From assembly GCA_032718475.1 (NCBI GenBank), contig JAUCBJ010006252.1, positions 1 to 23,608 of the forward strand: a stretch of 23,608 nt of DNA, read 5' to 3'. A model generated the notes under the pieces. That model saw nothing but the letters and a program-made list of their open reading frames with translations, did no database searches and was not told where the DNA came from. This document shows positions 21,266-23,608 of this stretch, in pieces (position 1 is the stretch's first letter; each line of letters starts with the position of its first letter). Position numbers and translations under genes: made by a program. This DNA comes from Nemertoderma westbladi (lineage: Eukaryota; Xenacoelomorpha; Nemertodermatida; Nemertodermatidae).

Positions 21266-21336
21266 ATATGAGCCATTTAATTATTGTGTATTAAGGGGGG
21301 TATCCCCTTAATACACAATAATTAAATGGCTCATAT
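21266..21336. repeat. Perfect inverted repeat, 33-base arms, 5-base loop
   Basis: The left arm 21266-21298 (starting ATATGAGCCATTTAATTATT) is the exact inverse of the right arm 21304-21336, around GGTAT. It would form a very stable hairpin in either strand. Sequences outside the arms are unrelated. Confidence 0.95.
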
Positions 21337-21654
21337 TGAAATTTGTAGCCGCAAACAGAATCGACGAAAATATTACTTCTATTGATCCCACAGACTCAAA
21401 CATAACACCATTCGAACCGCAATCAGCGATTTAGTTGGAGTAGTAACCATCAGAATAAGACTAGAGCGCTTAGTTCTCGAGATATTGTACAAAAGGTGTA
21501 CTTTAGGCTCACTGATTTTAATTAACCATTACGTTATACAATATAATAATTTAAAGCAGATAATTTATGAAGGCGGTATTATATTTTAAAGAAATTAAGA
21601 TGACTAATTACACCACCCTGTCATCGACAACGACAAAAGGCAGACAGTGGACAA

Positions 21655-21985
21655 TACACACAATTACAGACCTACTGTACAGTATATCGATCACCCAACC
21701 TTTTGCCAAAATTTTTGAACGTGTTATGTATAACCAAATGGACAATTATCTAACAAATAACAATACCGCAAACAATATCGCAAAGGTTACTCAACAATAG
21801 ACGTCCTTATTTATTCATGATACAGCGTGTGCCTTGATTAATACCAATTAATACCTTACTAACAGACAACAAGCAGTAAAGATAAACGGAACAATATCAC
21901 CGTGGATGACGGAACAAAGACGAATCCCTCCGGAATTATCGCCCCAGTACTCTTCTCGCTCTACACTAATGACATTAACAGACAA
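21655..21985 (+). mobile_element. Decayed LINE reverse transcriptase fragment (central part)
   Basis: In shifting plus-strand frames I see HNYRPT (the NYRPI motif), then TQPFAKIFERVMYNQMDNYL, then VKINGTISPW, then TNPSGIIAPVLFSLYTNDIN. The last corresponds to the reverse transcriptase block normally reading G-x-P-Q-G-S-x-L-x-P-x-L-F-x-x-Y-I-N-D. Glutamine and other core residues are lost and stops intervene. The YADD box is not found. It lies on the opposite strand from the fragment at 20160-20515, so the two are not one intact element. Confidence 0.82.
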
Positions 21986-22149
21986 TTTATTTATTTAATT
22001 TGATTCGTACATGGCAATATAATATTAAAATTAGTACTGCACAGTACAGAGTAAAAAACAAGAAAGAAAGGAAACTAAAGCACAAATGATATTAATGTGA
22101 TTGTAATTATACAGTAGCACAGAAAAAATAACGTGACATAGTTTTATCC

Positions 22150-22404
22150 CTAATATGACGAGATATAATTAAGCATGTCATGCAACTCCTCATCAGCGAA
22201 GTCATCCACCGAAATATCACCGAGAAGTGCATTACATAGATCTTTACAAACACTAACCGCCACAAGTTATCATTAGACGTTCTAGAATACACTAACACAG
22301 AGGAAACAACATTAGCATTTAAATTTACTATAAATTATCAACGTTACGAAGATTTGCTATACGCCTTAAATTTAAACCAGTTCTCGTCCTACAATCAAAC
22401 TCGG
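22150..22404. other. Coding-like segments of unknown origin on both strands
   Basis: The minus strand at 22266-22150 is open for 38 codons to a TAG and includes NALLGDISVDDFADEELHDM. The plus strand at 22240-22404 is open for 55 codons, includes YTNTEETTLAFKFTINYQRY, and ends at a GGTGAG that could be a donor. At most one need be real. Both may be relics of mobile elements, given the reverse transcriptase fragment just upstream. Confidence 0.25.
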
Positions 22405-22620
22405 TGAGATTAGCTAAAAAACGAATACAAAATTTATTTGATGCACGCAAACTTATGAAAAATATACAAATTGTTTACAAAGCAAAACCCAAGGATGAGT
22501 AAAATCTACAATATTTTCTACCATCAAACGGACACGAAACGGAGACGATGAAGGAAGATGGGATTGTGGGAAGATAGGAATGTGGAAAGGTGGATGGGAT
22601 TGATGGGATGGGAATTAACG

Positions 22621-22837
22621 CAGTTGTTAACTTCCAATTGATGGAAAAGAGCAGGTTACAGCGGCGACAATTTTTAACCAAAACAATATAACTATTTGTT
22701 ACTTACAAATGAAGGGAAAGGAACAGGTTACAGGGGCGGGCGTTTCTAACCAAAATAGTAAACTTTGTTGATAACTTACCAATGGAGGCAAAGGAGCAGG
22801 TTACCGAGGCTGTTTTTATCTAACCAAAACAATAAAC
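22621..22837 (+). repeat. Three tandem copies of the ~70-base dispersed repeat
   Basis: Copies at about 22621-22690, 22695-22762 and 22766-22837 each read approximately GTTGATAACTTACCAATGGA, then GGAAAGGAGCAGGTTACAG, GGCG, and TTTCTAACCAAAACAATAAAC. They differ by a few substitutions and small gaps. No open frame or RNA fold was established. Confidence 0.85.
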
Positions 22838-22935
22838 AACCATCCAGCCACCTCCCCACATTCCCATCCACCCACCTTCTCATCTTCCCACATCCCCCAC
22901 CAACACTTCTTACTATCCGTCCGACTGACTGATCA

Positions 22936-22955
22936 CCCCCCCCCCCCCCCCCCCC
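22936..22955. repeat. C20 homopolymer followed by A run
   Basis: About 20 C are followed directly by a run of A. The minus frame at 22776-23084 that reads through it gives a poly-Gly segment and is not called as a gene. Confidence 0.9.
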
Positions 22956-23462
22956 AAAAAAAAGGAAATCGCGAAAATACCAAAGTTCCCTACTGATAGT
23001 GAATGGGCCCAAATCCTTTCTGATGTATATTCGCTGGGAAATGGAATCCTGTGAAACATCACATATGGGCGCATTTACATACACTGATTCCGAAATCCTG
23101 TACGTCCGTGTCCTGAGTGAGTCACCTGAGTCACCGTTTTAGTTTTATTGGCATTATAAAACTCGAAACATACTGTATTCGTTTCATACCTTGTTCATAT
23201 AAGTAAAAACCACAACACTAAGGTGGAACAATAAGTGTCAGATACCGTCAGATCAGATCAGATCAGATAAGGACAGACGTTTTAGCCATCCTAGAATAAA
23301 ATGCGGTACTGAACTGAGCACCATAATAAATTGCACATATAGTATAGAGTTGCTACACACCCAGAAATTACGCATACAGAAATTTCAATGAATGTGCTGG
23401 GGTAGGAGACAGGGGGCGAAACTGGACGAAAAACCCGCCTTGGCGAATTAATATCCCGCCTC
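22956..23462. other. Non-coding DNA with CAGAT microsatellite
   Basis: Four CAGAT units lie at 23249-23268. No gene is seen. Confidence 0.5.
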
Positions 23463-23532
23463 AATGTTAAATTATCAATTTAGGGAAAGGAGCAGGTTAC
23501 AGTGGCACGTTATTTTAACCAAAACAATAAAC
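23463..23532 (+). repeat. Dispersed ~70-base repeat, plus-strand copy
   Basis: It reads GGGAAAGGAGCAGGTTACAG, then TATTTTAACCAAAACAATAAAC, matching the tandem copies about 630 bases to the left. Confidence 0.8.
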
Positions 23533-23608
23533 TAAGCACAATACAGTAGAACAGTTACAGTTTTATTTTGAGAATAATCAGCTGTTATTTGCGTCGAATT
23601 TCCCCTGG

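Noticed and set aside
21266-21336. Hairpin as a sequencing fold-back artefact
   Set aside because: A fold-back would continue the inverse of the left flank beyond the arm; the flanks are unrelated. It is not fully excluded without reads.
22776-23084. 102-codon minus-strand protein with poly-Gly
   Set aside because: Runs through the C20 homopolymer and a copy of the dispersed repeat; no domain.

Overview
The window is AT-rich, intron-bearing nuclear DNA from an animal. The recognisable genes are all eukaryotic: a TTLL1-type tubulin glutamylase, a kinesin-5-type motor, a TAF4-like fragment and a caspase. They lie as widely spaced exons or a single-exon gene among decayed transposons, satellites and short dispersed repeats. 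The palindrome AGGCCT (often within TAGGCCTA) recurs strikingly. Together with a caspase carrying a CARD, this fits an invertebrate metazoan, perhaps an invertebrate deuterostome such as an echinoderm. That placement is a weak inference.

Left part (1-6,300): no convincing gene. An 800-base GGGGT satellite (427-1235) is followed by plain AT-rich DNA with small duplications, a CCGAA repeat, a degraded tRNA-like SINE head, a 12-base minisatellite (4229-4754), a cluster of AAGTCC...GGACTT palindromes (4933-5208) and a short repeat around CACCGGTGCACAATCCGC (6153-6299).

Middle (6,860-11,660): a possible small plus-strand exon; a GC-rich, frameshifted TAF4-like fragment (minus); the first two coding exons of a kinesin-5-like motor (minus, 8615 to 7981) with correct splice signals and matching frames; 1.9 kb of intergenic DNA; then, head-to-head, the large first coding exon of TTLL1 (plus, 10518-11289) ending at a GTGAGT donor. 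I found no further exon of either gene, so each is either split by a very long intron or truncated.

Right part (11,660-23,608): a decayed LINE (endonuclease and linker region, with catalytic positions lost) interrupted by about 340 bases that hold a 47-codon ORF; two elements with terminal inverted repeats and TTA target duplications resembling PIF/Harbinger MITEs (13167-13988 and 16780-17348); two further tRNA-like SINE heads; and the most interesting gene, an apparently intronless caspase (minus, 19872-18820) whose CARD sits at the C-terminus and whose active-site pentapeptide reads EACQK. Beyond it are decayed LINE reverse transcriptase pieces on both strands, a perfect 33-base inverted repeat with a 5-base loop (21266-21336), and tandem copies of a roughly 70-base repeat that also occurs dispersed over the window in both orientations.

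Functionally, TTLL1 and kinesin-5 both act on microtubules, but nothing shows that they are co-regulated beyond their head-to-head arrangement. The caspase is on the opposite strand, downstream of the TTLL1 donor. If the rest of TTLL1 lies beyond the right edge, the caspase is nested in a TTLL1 intron.
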